This document shows positions 46,037 to 55,780 of a stretch of DNA of 64,000 nucleotides, in pieces. The position numbers and the translations under genes were made by a program. This stretch comes from Paenibacillus radicibacter (GTDB lineage: Bacteria > Bacillota > Bacilli > Paenibacillales > NBRC-103111), in NCBI RefSeq assembly GCF_024721995.1, contig NZ_JANQBC010000010.1, positions 1 through 64,000 on the forward strand. The letters are read 5' to 3'. The first letter of the stretch is position 1. Every line of letters begins with the position of its first letter. The notes beneath the pieces are model-generated. The model was given only the letters and a program-made list of their open reading frames with translations. It ran no database searches and was not told the DNA's origin.

Positions 46037-46438
46037 TTAGCTTTTTGGCATTTTACTCTCATCCATGTACAGTAGGTTCCAACGGTGGCCGTCCAGGTCG
46101 GCAAATCCTGCGCCGTACATCCAGCCGTCAGTTTCACTTGGTTTGCCAAAGATACTTCCTCCAGCAAACTCTACTTTTTGAATAAAGGCATCTACTTCTT
46201 CCCTGCTTCCAGCGCCGATAGAAAATATTACTTCTGCGCTATTTGATGTATCTGCGACTTTTGAACCTGTAAATTTCTCAAACGCCGCATCGGGGAACAG
46301 CAGAATCGTTGCTTGGCCAATGGTAAGCTTGGCTCTCTCGTTACCAACGCTCGCCGCATGGAATCCAATCTCATTGAAAAAAGCAGTTGACCTCTCAACA
46401 TCTTTGACCGGCAAGTTAATCCAAATCTCCTGTGACAT
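46037..46438 (-). CDS. VOC-family (glyoxalase/bleomycin-resistance-like) protein
   Basis: The 133-residue protein has the paired beta-alpha-beta-beta-beta layout of vicinal oxygen chelate proteins: IWINLPVKDVERSTAFFNEI at the start and GFADLDGHRWNLLYMD at the end, the latter carrying a His-rich metal or ligand site. The substrate is unknown. CAGGAGGCTACCGCC precedes the ATG. It ends next to a bidirectional terminator. Confidence 0.85.
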   Translation of the reverse strand: MSQEIWINLPVKDVERSTAFFNEIGFHAASVGNERAKLTIGQATILLFPDAAFEKFTGSKVADTSNSAEVIFSIGAGSREEVDAFIQKVEFAGGSIFGKPSETDGWMYGAGFADLDGHRWNLLYMDESKMPKS

Positions 46439-46533
46439 GGCGGTAGCCTCCTGAAATATTTATTAACTAATCCTACTATACCCTAATATTGGAAATAGAA
46501 GCGCATTTTATAAAAGAAGAAACTCTAAACGAT

Positions 46534-47460
46534 TTACTTGTCAGCTCTATCATTTCCCATATTCGCCTGCCTAACATCCCCCCAATTCTTACTCTGCATC
46601 ATCTCAGCAGCTTCCCCATGAAACGCCCTCATAGCCTCCTGATCATCCGTCAACCGATACCTCATCCAAGCCGTCAAGTAACCCCTATGATTGTTACCAT
46701 TACCTTCAATCGCGGTATGAGCGGCCCCCTTCGCCATACCCATCATAACAGGTGTATTTGCATTAGTAGTCTGCAAGGCTAATTCATTTGTGGATACAGG
46801 AGAGATGATAAAATCTCGTGTGCCGCCCATAATGAGGAAAGGTACGGTAATACGTGCTGTATCATACACATCTTGTGGATCGCAATATTTCAAATCGGGG
46901 AGAGCGATGGATACAATCGTCTTAATTAATGACCCATTTGGATAGTTGGTATGTGCATTAATCACTCCCGTAGACCCTTGCGAATGTCCGGCTACACCGA
47001 TGTGTTCCATTTGGACTTTTTGATAAAATAAGCTGGTTGCGAGTTGGTTTTCATTTTTCAAATATTCAATAGCTGCCATAATTTCTTTGCCGGTTCCTGT
47101 TGTCTTGCTATAGGAATCGATGACAATGAATCCCCAGCTAGCAAGATGGGTGTGGAGCTCTTCATATCGATCTGGTGTGGCATCTGTTCCATTCCCCCAA
47201 GAAATCATAGGATAGGATTCGTTACCTTGAAATGCGGGGTAATAAATACGAAATAAAGCCTCTCCGCCGGTACCTTTCACTTCTTCTACCTTGACCTCAT
47301 AGCTTCCTTGCGTAGCATAGCGTTGCTCAATACTGCCTTCTGCAAGTGCAGGTACATTAGAGTGGATGATGATTTGCAGAAAAATTGTAATGGAAACTGC
47401 AAGGATAAGGAATACAGATGACAACCATATTATCCACTTTCGTTTTTTCAAAATCGACAT
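46534..47460 (-). CDS. Membrane-anchored alpha/beta hydrolase (cutinase/PET-hydrolase-like)
   Basis: The N-terminal hydrophobic segment (about residues 9-32) should anchor or export the protein. The alpha/beta-hydrolase nucleophile elbow GHSQGS gives Ser160. Asp216 in GGTRDF and His248 in GAAHTAIEG are in the right order and spacing for the triad. The layout resembles dienelactone hydrolase and polyester hydrolase relatives acting outside the membrane. The natural substrate is unknown. It has 308 residues and GAGGT upstream of the ATG. Confidence 0.82.
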   Translation of the reverse strand: MSILKKRKWIIWLSSVFLILAVSITIFLQIIIHSNVPALAEGSIEQRYATQGSYEVKVEEVKGTGGEALFRIYYPAFQGNESYPMISWGNGTDATPDRYEELHTHLASWGFIVIDSYSKTTGTGKEIMAAIEYLKNENQLATSLFYQKVQMEHIGVAGHSQGSTGVINAHTNYPNGSLIKTIVSIALPDLKYCDPQDVYDTARITVPFLIMGGTRDFIISPVSTNELALQTTNANTPVMMGMAKGAAHTAIEGNGNNHRGYLTAWMRYRLTDDQEAMRAFHGEAAEMMQSKNWGDVRQANMGNDRADK

Positions 47461-47593
47461 ACACGGACCTCTACGATAGCTTATCGATTTCTCTATCGTT
47501 TTCTTTGTTAGAATATGGATCTAAAGAAATATACGCGAAAAGACGTAGTTATGTTTCGTCTTCCTAAGACAATTCAATATGTAGCATATAAAA

Positions 47594-47617
47594 AAACCTG
47601 CCTGAATTGGCAGGTTT
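47594..47617 (-). terminator. Intrinsic terminator of the flagellin gene
   Basis: AAACCTGCC (47594-47602) pairs with GGCAGGTTT (47609-47617). On the minus strand the stem is followed by a T tract. It lies just beyond the flagellin stop. Confidence 0.88.
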
Positions 47618-47625
47618 GTATCATT

Positions 47626-49458
47626 TCACTTAAGCAACTGTAATACAGCTTGAGGTTTCTGATTAGCTTGAGCTAGCATGGATTGAGCAGCTTGGGTTAA
47701 AATGTTCAATTTCGTCAAATCCACCATTTCTTTAGCTATGTTAGCATCGCGAATTCGCGATTCTGCGGCAGTTAACTGATTGGCAGTATTGTCGGCGTTG
47801 CTTAACGCATGCTCCATTCGATTCTGCAGTGCCCCATAAATGCTTCTGTATTTGGTAACTGTTGATAGGGCTTGTTCAACCTGATTTAACGATTGAGTGG
47901 GATTAGCCGGAGGCATCACCCCTACATTCGTAATACCTAAACCGTCCGTATTGGCTTGAAATAGAGGTATTCTAAAAGATTGACCAGAATTAGCCCCTGC
48001 CTGAATTTGAAGCCCAGGAGGAATATAGTCGATGTCTGTAATGTCTGTGGTTACGGTTTGAACGACAGCATCCACTTTGCTTGTCGTTTCATTGGTAACG
48101 CGGTAAACATCTTTCTTAATGTTAAAATTGCTTAATTGAATGCCAAACTCCATAACATCCCCGTTATTGTTATTTGCATCTCCCCATGAAAGTCTCATTT
48201 GAGAGCCAGGAACCTTATGGGAAGTTAAATTACCAGTTGCCGGTATTTGCACTGCGTTTGGCTGCGTATAAGTCCCTCCACTTAAAACTGAAAAATCATA
48301 GTCTACAAGTTCATTGGAAAGTGCAAAATCTGTTCCTCCATTTGGTGATGTAATGGCATATTGACCATCATACATAGGCTGAAACCCAGCACTAATATTT
48401 ATAGTTCTGTTATCAATGCCAGAGTTGTTCGTAATTTTAAATTTAGCTGTGAATGCAGAGCCATCCGTTGAAATCACTTTCTCCAACTGGATACCATCTT
48501 TTTCATAAGTTGCTGTTATCCCATTCGCCGTTATGCTGGAACTTACTAATGTAAATTGATCAAGTGAAGTTGAGACACCATCAACATCAACCGATATAAA
48601 TCGATCCTCAAATCCACCGAAGTCAGGATATTGTCCTACAGTAATGCCCGTAGGAATAAGGGAAGTCTGAAAAAACACATTGCTTACGTTTCCGATATTT
48701 TTAACTGCAAGCTCTTTATAGCGTGGATCGCTTTGTAATAACCGTTCAAAAGTATATTCGTCAGTCGTTGTTGTCTCTGTATGGATGTGCTCATTCTTCT
48801 CATAATGATTATAGCCTTCTCGACCATCAGGAGAAGTAATCGGTGTACGATTAGAAGTCGTCGTATACACATCATCTGTTGTAGTCTGCGTCTGAGACGT
48901 TTGAGTTGTGCGTGGTACTTCTATAGTTCCACTCGGGAGAAAATGAGTAAAACTCTCATAATCAGTCCTCTGCGGAGGAAATGGTCCTGTTGTTGTGGTC
49001 TTAACGGTATGAATGGAACGGTCGGCAAGTATTTGGTAATCGTCTCGAGCTAACAAGTTGATCGTATTAAATTCTGTTCGATTCGTTATACTATTAATTT
49101 CTTGCTTTAATTGCTGTATTTCTTCATCAATCTTGGATCTATCATCGAGTGTATATGTATCATTCATGCTCTGAATCAGTAATTCTCTTTTTCTTTGTAA
49201 CATATCCGTGATCTCTTGGTAGCCTCCTTCTGCTGTTTGAATGAGAGAAATCGCGTCCTGTACATTTCGGCCTGCTTGATTAAGTCCTTTAATTTGTGCT
49301 CTCATTTTCTCGGAAATCGATAATCCTGCTGCATCGTCAGCTGCTTTGTTGATACGCAATCCAGAAGAAAGTTTCTCTATGCTGTTCGAAGTGGACTTTG
49401 AATTTTTCTGTAGCATGTTATTTGCATTTAATGCAGTTAAATTATGTGAGATGATCAT
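47626..49458 (-). CDS. Flagellin, long variant
   Basis: Flagellin is the filament subunit, exported through the flagellar type III system. The conserved ends are clear: MIISHNLTALNANNMLQKNS and KLSSGLRINKAADDAAGLSI at the N-terminus (D0-D1, about 1-140), and ALQNRMEHALSNADNTANQL plus ILTQAAQSMLAQANQ at the C-terminus (about 525-610). Between them lie almost 390 residues of Thr-rich surface domain, making 610 residues against about 270-300 for simple Bacillus flagellins. No other flagellar gene is in the window, so this is an isolated copy. AGAGGTAGTAGAT precedes the ATG. A TATAAT lies about 55 bases upstream on the minus strand; no sigma-D promoter was found. Confidence 0.93.
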   Translation of the reverse strand: MIISHNLTALNANNMLQKNSKSTSNSIEKLSSGLRINKAADDAAGLSISEKMRAQIKGLNQAGRNVQDAISLIQTAEGGYQEITDMLQRKRELLIQSMNDTYTLDDRSKIDEEIQQLKQEINSITNRTEFNTINLLARDDYQILADRSIHTVKTTTTGPFPPQRTDYESFTHFLPSGTIEVPRTTQTSQTQTTTDDVYTTTSNRTPITSPDGREGYNHYEKNEHIHTETTTTDEYTFERLLQSDPRYKELAVKNIGNVSNVFFQTSLIPTGITVGQYPDFGGFEDRFISVDVDGVSTSLDQFTLVSSSITANGITATYEKDGIQLEKVISTDGSAFTAKFKITNNSGIDNRTINISAGFQPMYDGQYAITSPNGGTDFALSNELVDYDFSVLSGGTYTQPNAVQIPATGNLTSHKVPGSQMRLSWGDANNNNGDVMEFGIQLSNFNIKKDVYRVTNETTSKVDAVVQTVTTDITDIDYIPPGLQIQAGANSGQSFRIPLFQANTDGLGITNVGVMPPANPTQSLNQVEQALSTVTKYRSIYGALQNRMEHALSNADNTANQLTAAESRIRDANIAKEMVDLTKLNILTQAAQSMLAQANQKPQAVLQLLK

Positions 49459-49746
49459 ATCTACTACCTCTTTGAGCTATATTTTTAAAAATACAGATTA
49501 CCACAATTATACAAGAGCATCCCTTTAATAACCAGTTAATTATGCTTTTTGAAACAAACGATCTATCAAAATCTAGAGTGAAATTAAGGTGATTAAGAAG
49601 ATCCGGTAGGTGAATTACCTAGGATCTTATACATGACTACACAGGGATGAACCCTCCCGCATAGAATTTCTAGCCTTTGGCAAACTGATGAGATATTGAC
49701 TATACTGGTAAAAGCATATTGGGAAGACAGGAGAGTCGATCGATTA

Positions 49747-51489
49747 GTGGCTAAAAGAAAAGGCATCTTTAGGGAATCTATGCAATTAATACGTTTTAAC
49801 TGGAAATCACTTTTGTTATTTGAACTTGTATATAAATTGATCGCATGGGCGATTTGCTATCCCTTGGTAATTAAACTGTTCCATGTCTCATTGAATGTTT
49901 CGGGGTATCGATACATAACAGCTAAAAATATTGTAGATTACTTCTTGTTCCCTTCGACCCTGCCGTTCCTGCTACTCGTTATTGTGATATCCCTTTTATT
50001 TATCACTTTGGAACTAGCGGCGCTAGCTCATGCGATGGATGCCTCCTACCATCAAAGAAAAATAACGAGTAAGGAGATCTGGATTCAAGGTGCACAGACA
50101 GCAGCTCGGTTGCTTGGTACGAGGAATCGGGGAAGTCTAATTCTATTGTTATTCGCTGTGCCTGTGCTGGGTTTCTTGTTTACACCGACCTTTCTGCCGG
50201 ATGTTAAAATACCTGAGTTTATTAATGACTATATTGCGAGCAACTTCGTCTTTAATCTGATTTTTTTTGCGTTGATCTTTATAGGTACTGTTCTTATTAT
50301 TCGTTGGATGTTTGTATTTCACTGTTTTGCGTTGTCGGACGGATCGTTAAGGGATGCATTCCGCGAATGTGCCAAGATGACCTGGAAACGCATGTTTAAG
50401 AATGTTCTTCTACTTATTTGGTGGAGTGCTTTGTTTTTTGGAAGTTTCCTACTCATATTGCTAATTGGTTTTACCGGTGTGTTTTTGATTACGGATTCTA
50501 CTTGGACGTTGCTGTTCGTGCTGTTGCCTGCTGTATGCCTAATTGCTATTGGGATTATTTTGGTGCTCACCGTACCGCTGCAATTTTGTGTTGTGAGTGC
50601 ATTATTTTATCGTTGGCAGCAGGATAATGGAATCAAGCCGCGCCCCTTTAACATGAGCCGTATATTATGGACACCAAGAAAGAAAATTCTAATAGCGGTT
50701 ATGGCGGTAATTTTGTTCGTATTTTCGACATACAACTTTGTGGATTGGATAAAAAATGAAGAATGGTTTGGAGAAACCAAGCTTGTGATGACCGAAATTA
50801 CAGCCCATCGGGGCAATACAGGAGATACAATAGAAAACACCCGTTCTTCATTTGAAGCTGCTATTCATACTCAAGCTGATGTTATTGAGCTTGATGTTCA
50901 GCCTACCAAGGACGGAGTTCCAGTCGTGTTTCATGATGCTGACTTAAAGAGAATGAGCGGAGTTCAACGTAAATTGTCCGATATAACGTATGCAGAGCTT
51001 CAGACAATCCCACTACTTAACACGAACAACGAAATGATTCCCTCGCTGCGGGATGTACTTGACCTGTGTAATGGAAAAATCAAGCTGAACATTGAGCTAA
51101 AGAACTTTAACGAAGATTTTATCAAAAAAGTAATTGCTCTGGTAAAGGAAACGAACATGCAAAACCAGAGTATAATTACGTCTCTAAACTATGAAGCACT
51201 TCAATTCGTGAAGGAGCGCTATCCTAGGATAGAAACGGGATTTGTAACTGCCGTTGCATATGGAGAGATTGGAAGCATGGAATACGTTGACTACTTTAGT
51301 GTGGAAGCTAGCTTTGTCACACAGACCCTTGTGAATGATATTCATAAGAAAGGGAAGAAGATTCTGGTATGGACTGTAAATAATGAATTGGAAATGGAGC
51401 GTATTTTTAATCTGGGTGTTGATGGGCTCATAACAGATAAACCTATTCAAGCAATGGAACTGCGAAAATCAATGTTGAAGAATCCATAA
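49747..51489 (+). CDS. Membrane-fused glycerophosphodiester phosphodiesterase
   Basis: The protein should hydrolyse glycerophosphodiesters at the cell surface to glycerol-3-phosphate and an alcohol. The N-terminal half (about 320 residues) has six or more transmembrane segments of the GDPD-associated membrane domain. The C-terminal half is the catalytic barrel: ITAHRGNTGDTIENTRSS with the first catalytic His, VIELDVQPTKDGVPVVFHD with the metal-binding Glu and Asp and the second His, and later INIELK read here as LNIELK. I place the start at GTG 49747 (580 residues); TTG 49696 and ATG 49780 are alternatives. Its own terminator follows. Confidence 0.85.
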   Translation: MAKRKGIFRESMQLIRFNWKSLLLFELVYKLIAWAICYPLVIKLFHVSLNVSGYRYITAKNIVDYFLFPSTLPFLLLVIVISLLFITLELAALAHAMDASYHQRKITSKEIWIQGAQTAARLLGTRNRGSLILLLFAVPVLGFLFTPTFLPDVKIPEFINDYIASNFVFNLIFFALIFIGTVLIIRWMFVFHCFALSDGSLRDAFRECAKMTWKRMFKNVLLLIWWSALFFGSFLLILLIGFTGVFLITDSTWTLLFVLLPAVCLIAIGIILVLTVPLQFCVVSALFYRWQQDNGIKPRPFNMSRILWTPRKKILIAVMAVILFVFSTYNFVDWIKNEEWFGETKLVMTEITAHRGNTGDTIENTRSSFEAAIHTQADVIELDVQPTKDGVPVVFHDADLKRMSGVQRKLSDITYAELQTIPLLNTNNEMIPSLRDVLDLCNGKIKLNIELKNFNEDFIKKVIALVKETNMQNQSIITSLNYEALQFVKERYPRIETGFVTAVAYGEIGSMEYVDYFSVEASFVTQTLVNDIHKKGKKILVWTVNNELEMERIFNLGVDGLITDKPIQAMELRKSMLKNP

Positions 51490-51499
51490 ATTTAAGTGA

Positions 51500-51526
51500 A
51501 GAGGGGAGGAAACCCCTCTTTTTTGT
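51500..51526 (+). terminator. Intrinsic terminator after the GDPD gene
   Basis: AGAGGGG pairs with CCCCTCT around AGGAAA, followed by a T tract. Confidence 0.9.
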
Positions 51527-51550
51527 CTTTTCTTTTATAAAAAAATTATC

Positions 51551-52135
51551 TTAAAAATCAATCCCGCGAACCTTAGAGAATATCATCGTATCGCTTAGTC
51601 CACCATCCAAGTTACATTTCTCCTTACGAAGGATACCTTCTAAAGTGAAACCTGTACGCTCCGCTACCCGTGCACTGTTTGTGTTACGTGAATCACAACG
51701 AATCTCAATACGATTTGCATCCAACTCTTGAATTGCAAAGTTCGTAATGGCATTTACTGCTTCGGCTACATACCCTTGTCTTGCAAAAGTAGTACGCACC
51801 CAATATCCAATCTCAAATTTACGTGCCTGCCAATCAATGCGATGAAGACCGCTACTACCGATTAATTGACCGGTCTCTTTATGAATTAATAGTAGTTGCA
51901 GGTCTTTACGCTCTAAAAATTGTAATCTAGAATTTCGCATTCCTATTTCGGATTGATCGATCGATGGAATGTTCTGCGCCCATATCATCCACGGACGTAA
52001 TTCTTCAACGCTTTCTCGAATTGCTTCGTTAATAGCTGCTCCATCTCCCCATAATGGTGCGCGTATCTGCAAACGTTCACTTTCGAAGCTCTCTGGTATC
52101 TCTAATAGTATCGGGTTCGTAGTATTACTGCTCAT
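51551..52135 (-). CDS. GNAT acetyltransferase (RimJ/RimL-like)
   Basis: The 194-residue protein follows the RimJ/RimL pattern: LQIRAPLWGDGAAINEAI at the start, LLLIHKETGQLIGSSGLHRI in the middle, and the acetyl-CoA loop region FARQGYVAEAV, with NSARVAERTGFTLEGILRKE near the end. It probably acetylates an amino group on a ribosomal protein or another substrate. CAAGGGGATGAGCGCAC precedes the ATG. A decayed copy, including this upstream sequence, lies at 55785-56040. Confidence 0.87.
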   Translation of the reverse strand: MSSNTTNPILLEIPESFESERLQIRAPLWGDGAAINEAIRESVEELRPWMIWAQNIPSIDQSEIGMRNSRLQFLERKDLQLLLIHKETGQLIGSSGLHRIDWQARKFEIGYWVRTTFARQGYVAEAVNAITNFAIQELDANRIEIRCDSRNTNSARVAERTGFTLEGILRKEKCNLDGGLSDTMIFSKVRGIDF

Positions 52136-52215
52136 GTGCGCTCATCCCCTTGAAATATTTCCGATTAATTTAACACATGTGCGCTTCTTGTTTCAAGATG
52201 TCTATGCCAAATAAT

Positions 52216-53085
52216 TTATTTCACAACCTGCTTACTTCGCTTCCACTCCTCATGGAAGCCGTAAACCTTCTTCCAAAGTTCGTCTTGCGCAAGCTTACTG
52301 TAGCTCACAAGTTTCTCGTGAAATACATCCCCAAGCACTTCTAGCCATTGCGATTTAGTAGCAACTTCTTCTTTCTCAATCGAAGTACCTTCGCGTTTAG
52401 ACCATATACAGCCTCTTAACTCGTTGCTTCCACTTGCATGGCGGTGACGGATAAGGAATAAGTTGAGCCAAGGAGACTCTGGAGAATAGCTGTAAAACTC
52501 ATGTTTAGGTAAAAATTCATTCAGATTTTCAAGAGACTGAGGTGCATAATCAACACCAACATATGCTGCTAACGGATCGTGTTCGAGTCGCCAGCCACCT
52601 TCGGTGACATTCGATGGAACAACTGTATACTCGAATCCACCTTGGTTATAATGACCTGGCACTAGAGGAAGCGGCTCATAAGGCATATCACCTAGACCGA
52701 CGTCGACAATCCATTGTTGCGGCTTTTCATGTTCATTAGGCAATGTAACGGTAAGTCCAAGGTGAAATGAATTGATGCAAGGCTTCTGACCGGTTGGCTG
52801 CACGCCTGCTCGATGCCAAGAAACGTTATAGCCAAGGGAGTGAAGGAGCTGACCAAATGCGCTGTTTAATTGAAAACAATAGCCACTTCTCCCGTTTAAG
52901 ATGAGGTCGACGGAAGATCTGATATCCATTGGAGCTGGTCTTCCAGCAACGATATCAATGGTCTGCCAGGACAAATTCTCAACGTGGGCTTTATGAATTT
53001 CGGTCAGGAATTCGAGGCTAGGCTTGCAGATGTCTTGAATGCCTAGTCGGGCTAAATAGTTACGGATCTCAGCATGAGTTAGCAT
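52216..53085 (-). CDS. Arylamine N-acetyltransferase
   Basis: The enzyme transfers acetyl from acetyl-CoA to arylamines or hydrazines. The Cys-His-Asp triad is visible: Cys70 in RSGYCFQLN, His in NSFHLGLTV, and Asp in WIVDVGLGD. The N-terminal ENLSWQTIDI matches the usual ENLPF-type segment. I use ATG 53085 (289 residues) with AAGGTG nine bases upstream; GTG 53097 overlaps that site. B. subtilis and B. cereus carry similar NAT genes; the physiological substrate is unknown. Confidence 0.9.
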   Translation of the reverse strand: MLTHAEIRNYLARLGIQDICKPSLEFLTEIHKAHVENLSWQTIDIVAGRPAPMDIRSSVDLILNGRSGYCFQLNSAFGQLLHSLGYNVSWHRAGVQPTGQKPCINSFHLGLTVTLPNEHEKPQQWIVDVGLGDMPYEPLPLVPGHYNQGGFEYTVVPSNVTEGGWRLEHDPLAAYVGVDYAPQSLENLNEFLPKHEFYSYSPESPWLNLFLIRHRHASGSNELRGCIWSKREGTSIEKEEVATKSQWLEVLGDVFHEKLVSYSKLAQDELWKKVYGFHEEWKRSKQVVK

Positions 53086-53258
53086 GATATTGTCCACCTT
53101 TTTTGAAAGATTTAATAGGAAGTTATTTCTCTCTTTATTGATTTAACTTACTTTAATAATGTTATATCATAGAATTGGTAGGTTTTTACTGGGGATTCCC
53201 TTCATCAGGATAGCAGATGCTCAGATTTGTTCGGTTTTCTTTTATAAAAAGGAGATGT

Positions 53259-54218
53259 ATGAACATGTTCAATATTCGTCCTATTCAAGCTGATGAAATT
53301 GCTTATTTCACATCTATTGGCGTTTCTGCTGAAGAAGCAGGAGCGGTACAAAGTTATATAGAAAGACTGCTTGCTCACGGTTCCCTACGTCTTGAGTGGT
53401 GCTACGTCATGGAGGAAGAGGGGCATCCGATCGGACGCATTGCCTTCTGGACGATGCCAACACTAGAGAAACCACTCATGATGGTGTTGCTGGAATTGCC
53501 ATGGGAACGTGAGGATTATCTTTCTGTTGGTACTATTCTTTTGGAGAAAACGATGACAATAGCGCAAGGGTATGGTGCTGATCTCATGGAGTATATGCTA
53601 GATTCCCCACCTGTCGCACCTCATTTTCAGAGATATGAAGAGCAGCGTATGAATTTACTACATCATATGGATTTTCATTCCACCAGGAATACGAATCGAT
53701 TTGAATGGAACGGGGAGAGCCAATCAATCTTAACTTCCTCCCATTCGCTAACGTTTCGAACGTTACCTGAAGTTGGTGATGATGCTTTTATCGAGGCGAT
53801 TCAGAAGGTTTCCGCTCAAACATTGGATCAGCGAATTAATGAAGAGCGTGAGGAGGCGTGTGGAGCTAGAGAGCATGCTACACTGTTGTTTGAAGAATTG
53901 AAGGAGATGGAGTACGCGCCAGACTGGTGGCAGCTTGCGTATGACGAGGGTGAGCAGTTAGTGGGATTCGTTATGCCAACAAAAGCTCCTAACTTTGCGA
54001 CGATTGGTTATATAGGTGTTGTCCCTGAGCATCGCGGGCATGGTTATATCGACATTCTCTTGAAACAGGGGACAGCTACTCTGCTACAAACGGGAGAGAA
54101 TCTAATTCGTACGGATACCGACGTTAGCAACTTCCCAATGGCTCAAGCGTTCTTGAGATGCGGGTATACGCAATTTGCCAGTCGAAAAGAATATAGCAAG
54201 AAGCTTGGTGCTAAGTAA
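53259..54218 (+). CDS. GNAT-family acetyltransferase with two GNAT-like halves
   Basis: The 319-residue protein has an N-terminal GNAT-like half (about residues 1-140) and a C-terminal half with the acetyl-CoA pattern IGVVPEHRGHGYIDILLKQG and NFPMAQAFLRCGYTQFASRK. Substrate unknown. AAGGAG precedes two candidate starts, ATG 53259 and ATG 53265; the spacing of the second is slightly long, that of the first slightly short. The open frame continues upstream to 53217 without support. Confidence 0.83.
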   Translation: MNMFNIRPIQADEIAYFTSIGVSAEEAGAVQSYIERLLAHGSLRLEWCYVMEEEGHPIGRIAFWTMPTLEKPLMMVLLELPWEREDYLSVGTILLEKTMTIAQGYGADLMEYMLDSPPVAPHFQRYEEQRMNLLHHMDFHSTRNTNRFEWNGESQSILTSSHSLTFRTLPEVGDDAFIEAIQKVSAQTLDQRINEEREEACGAREHATLLFEELKEMEYAPDWWQLAYDEGEQLVGFVMPTKAPNFATIGYIGVVPEHRGHGYIDILLKQGTATLLQTGENLIRTDTDVSNFPMAQAFLRCGYTQFASRKEYSKKLGAK

Positions 54219-54348
54219 TACCTGAAGAGCTCATGTCACGACGAAACATTTGAACCATCATTTAGGATTCGGGTGTTTTTTTGCAAATAAGGAGATCAAT
54301 TCGAGTATAATTAGGGTACATACTTTATTCGGGAAGGACTATCACACA

Positions 54349-55056
54349 ATGAACTTAGAATCCGTCATGCAAGAACTCGAGCTACTAGGTAAGGAACGAA
54401 TGAAGAAAATCTATATGTCTAATGGTGCGCGGGAACCTCTCTTTGGAGTAACAACAGGTGAGATGAAGCCGCTCTTTAGAAAGATTAAATTGAACCAGCC
54501 TTTGGCTGATCAGTTATATGCGACTGGAAATTACGATGCGATGTATTTTGCCGGAATCATTGCTGAACCGAATGTGATGACGGAAGCTGATTATGATCGT
54601 TGGATGGACGGGGCATATTTCTACATGCTCTCAGATTTTGTGGTGGCAGTAACCTTGGCGGAAGCTGACATTGCGCAGGAAGTATCGGATAAATGGATTG
54701 CAAGCGGCGATGAGCTGAGAATGTCCGCGGGATGGAGTTGTTATTGTTGGCTGCTCGGCAATCGTCCTGACAGTGAATTTTCCGAAGAGAAAATAGCGAA
54801 TCTGCTTGAGATGGTGAAGAACACGGTTCATGATGCTCCAGAGCGAGCGAAATATTCAATGAGTAATTTTGTTTATACAGTTGGTGTATCGTATGCACCA
54901 CTTCATAATAAGGCAGTAGAGATTGCAAATGAAATTGGCCCAATCGAGGTCGATCTGGATAAGAAGAAGAGCAAAGTGCTTCAACCTTCCGAACGTATTC
55001 AAAAGGATGTAGATAAGGGACGAATTGGTTTTAAACGCAAACACGTCAGATGTTAA
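54349..55056 (+). CDS. DNA alkylation repair-like HEAT-repeat protein
   Basis: The 235-residue all-helical protein resembles the AlkD-like group of DNA alkylation repair proteins: GAREPLFGVTTGEMKPLFRK at the start, YDAMYFAGIIAEPNVMTEAD and DFVVAVTLAEAD in the middle, and a basic C-terminus (IQKDVDKGRIGFKRKHVRC). Many relatives lack the glycosylase residues, so enzyme activity is uncertain. The start is ATG 54349 with GGAAGGA upstream; a TATAAT box lies at 54305-54310. A strong terminator follows. Confidence 0.78.
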   Translation: MNLESVMQELELLGKERMKKIYMSNGAREPLFGVTTGEMKPLFRKIKLNQPLADQLYATGNYDAMYFAGIIAEPNVMTEADYDRWMDGAYFYMLSDFVVAVTLAEADIAQEVSDKWIASGDELRMSAGWSCYCWLLGNRPDSEFSEEKIANLLEMVKNTVHDAPERAKYSMSNFVYTVGVSYAPLHNKAVEIANEIGPIEVDLDKKKSKVLQPSERIQKDVDKGRIGFKRKHVRC

Positions 55057-55068
55057 TAATGTACCGCG

Positions 55069-55118
55069 AAGTCGATCGATCGTCAGGAATATCCTCCTGA
55101 TTGTCGATCGGCTTTTTT
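55069..55118 (+). terminator. Intrinsic terminator after the alkylation-repair-like gene
   Basis: GTCGATCGAT...GTCAGGA pairs with TCCTGAT...GTCGATCGGC, followed by a T tract, in the interval before the next gene. Confidence 0.9.
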
Positions 55119-55176
55119 AACTATAAGCAGAAATATTGTATGATGGTATGTACAACATCGAAATGAGGAGGATGAC

Positions 55177-55743
55177 ATGTCCTGGAGTAAATTGAAGCAA
55201 CAACTAGAGAGCTTTCTTAGTCCTGCATTAATCGGAAGGGTCGAATACGGTTCAACAAGTTATCGTTATTTGCCGGATAAAGCAGGGACTTGTTATATAA
55301 CTGTAGATAAAAAGAATCTACTCAATATGAATGATAATACGATCTCAATTAAATGGTATCAGTCCGAGATGGAAATTAAGAATGATCCGAATATCCATAT
55401 TCCGATCACGGAAGAAGAGATTGAAGCGGTCAGAAAAGGTAACAATGGCAAGGTTCCGGAGGATCGTTTACATGTCATTGCAAGAAGTAAAAAAATATCC
55501 GAAGTTGCCAAGGAGATTTTCACAGCTCAGACATCATTAAGTAAATCCAATTTTACCGCTACCGCGAATAAGTTCCTATCTACTTCGATTGAGGAGTGTT
55601 TAGAGAGTAAGGATATTCTGCTAAATATTCTAGCTTTGGTGGACAGACGAGTGGGGAAGAAGCGGCTGTTAAACATGAGCGATATTATGAAGATGAAGCA
55701 TCCGATTGTGCAGTACTTTTATGAACTGCGGCTTGGTAGGTAA
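55177..55743 (+). CDS. SF0329-like conserved hypothetical protein
   Basis: A 188-residue soluble protein beginning MSWSKLKQQLESFLSPALIG and containing VEYGSTSYRYLPDKAG and CYITVDKKNLLNM. This start resembles the conserved group often labelled SF0329 family in Bacillales; no function is known. The C-terminal half is helical and basic. GAGGAGGATGAC precedes the ATG. A terminator follows at once. Confidence 0.72.
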   Translation: MSWSKLKQQLESFLSPALIGRVEYGSTSYRYLPDKAGTCYITVDKKNLLNMNDNTISIKWYQSEMEIKNDPNIHIPITEEEIEAVRKGNNGKVPEDRLHVIARSKKISEVAKEIFTAQTSLSKSNFTATANKFLSTSIEECLESKDILLNILALVDRRVGKKRLLNMSDIMKMKHPIVQYFYELRLGR

Positions 55744-55749
55744 TATAGA

Positions 55750-55776
55750 GAAGAGGGACGATAAGCCCTCTTTTTG
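55750..55776 (+). terminator. Intrinsic terminator after the SF0329-like gene
   Basis: AGAGGG pairs with CCCTCT around a loop of nine bases, followed by TTTTT. Confidence 0.85.
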
Positions 55777-55780
55777 TTGT

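Noticed and set aside
51184-51450. 88-codon antisense frame in the GDPD gene
   Set aside because: It lies opposite conserved catalytic-domain codons and has no features of its own.
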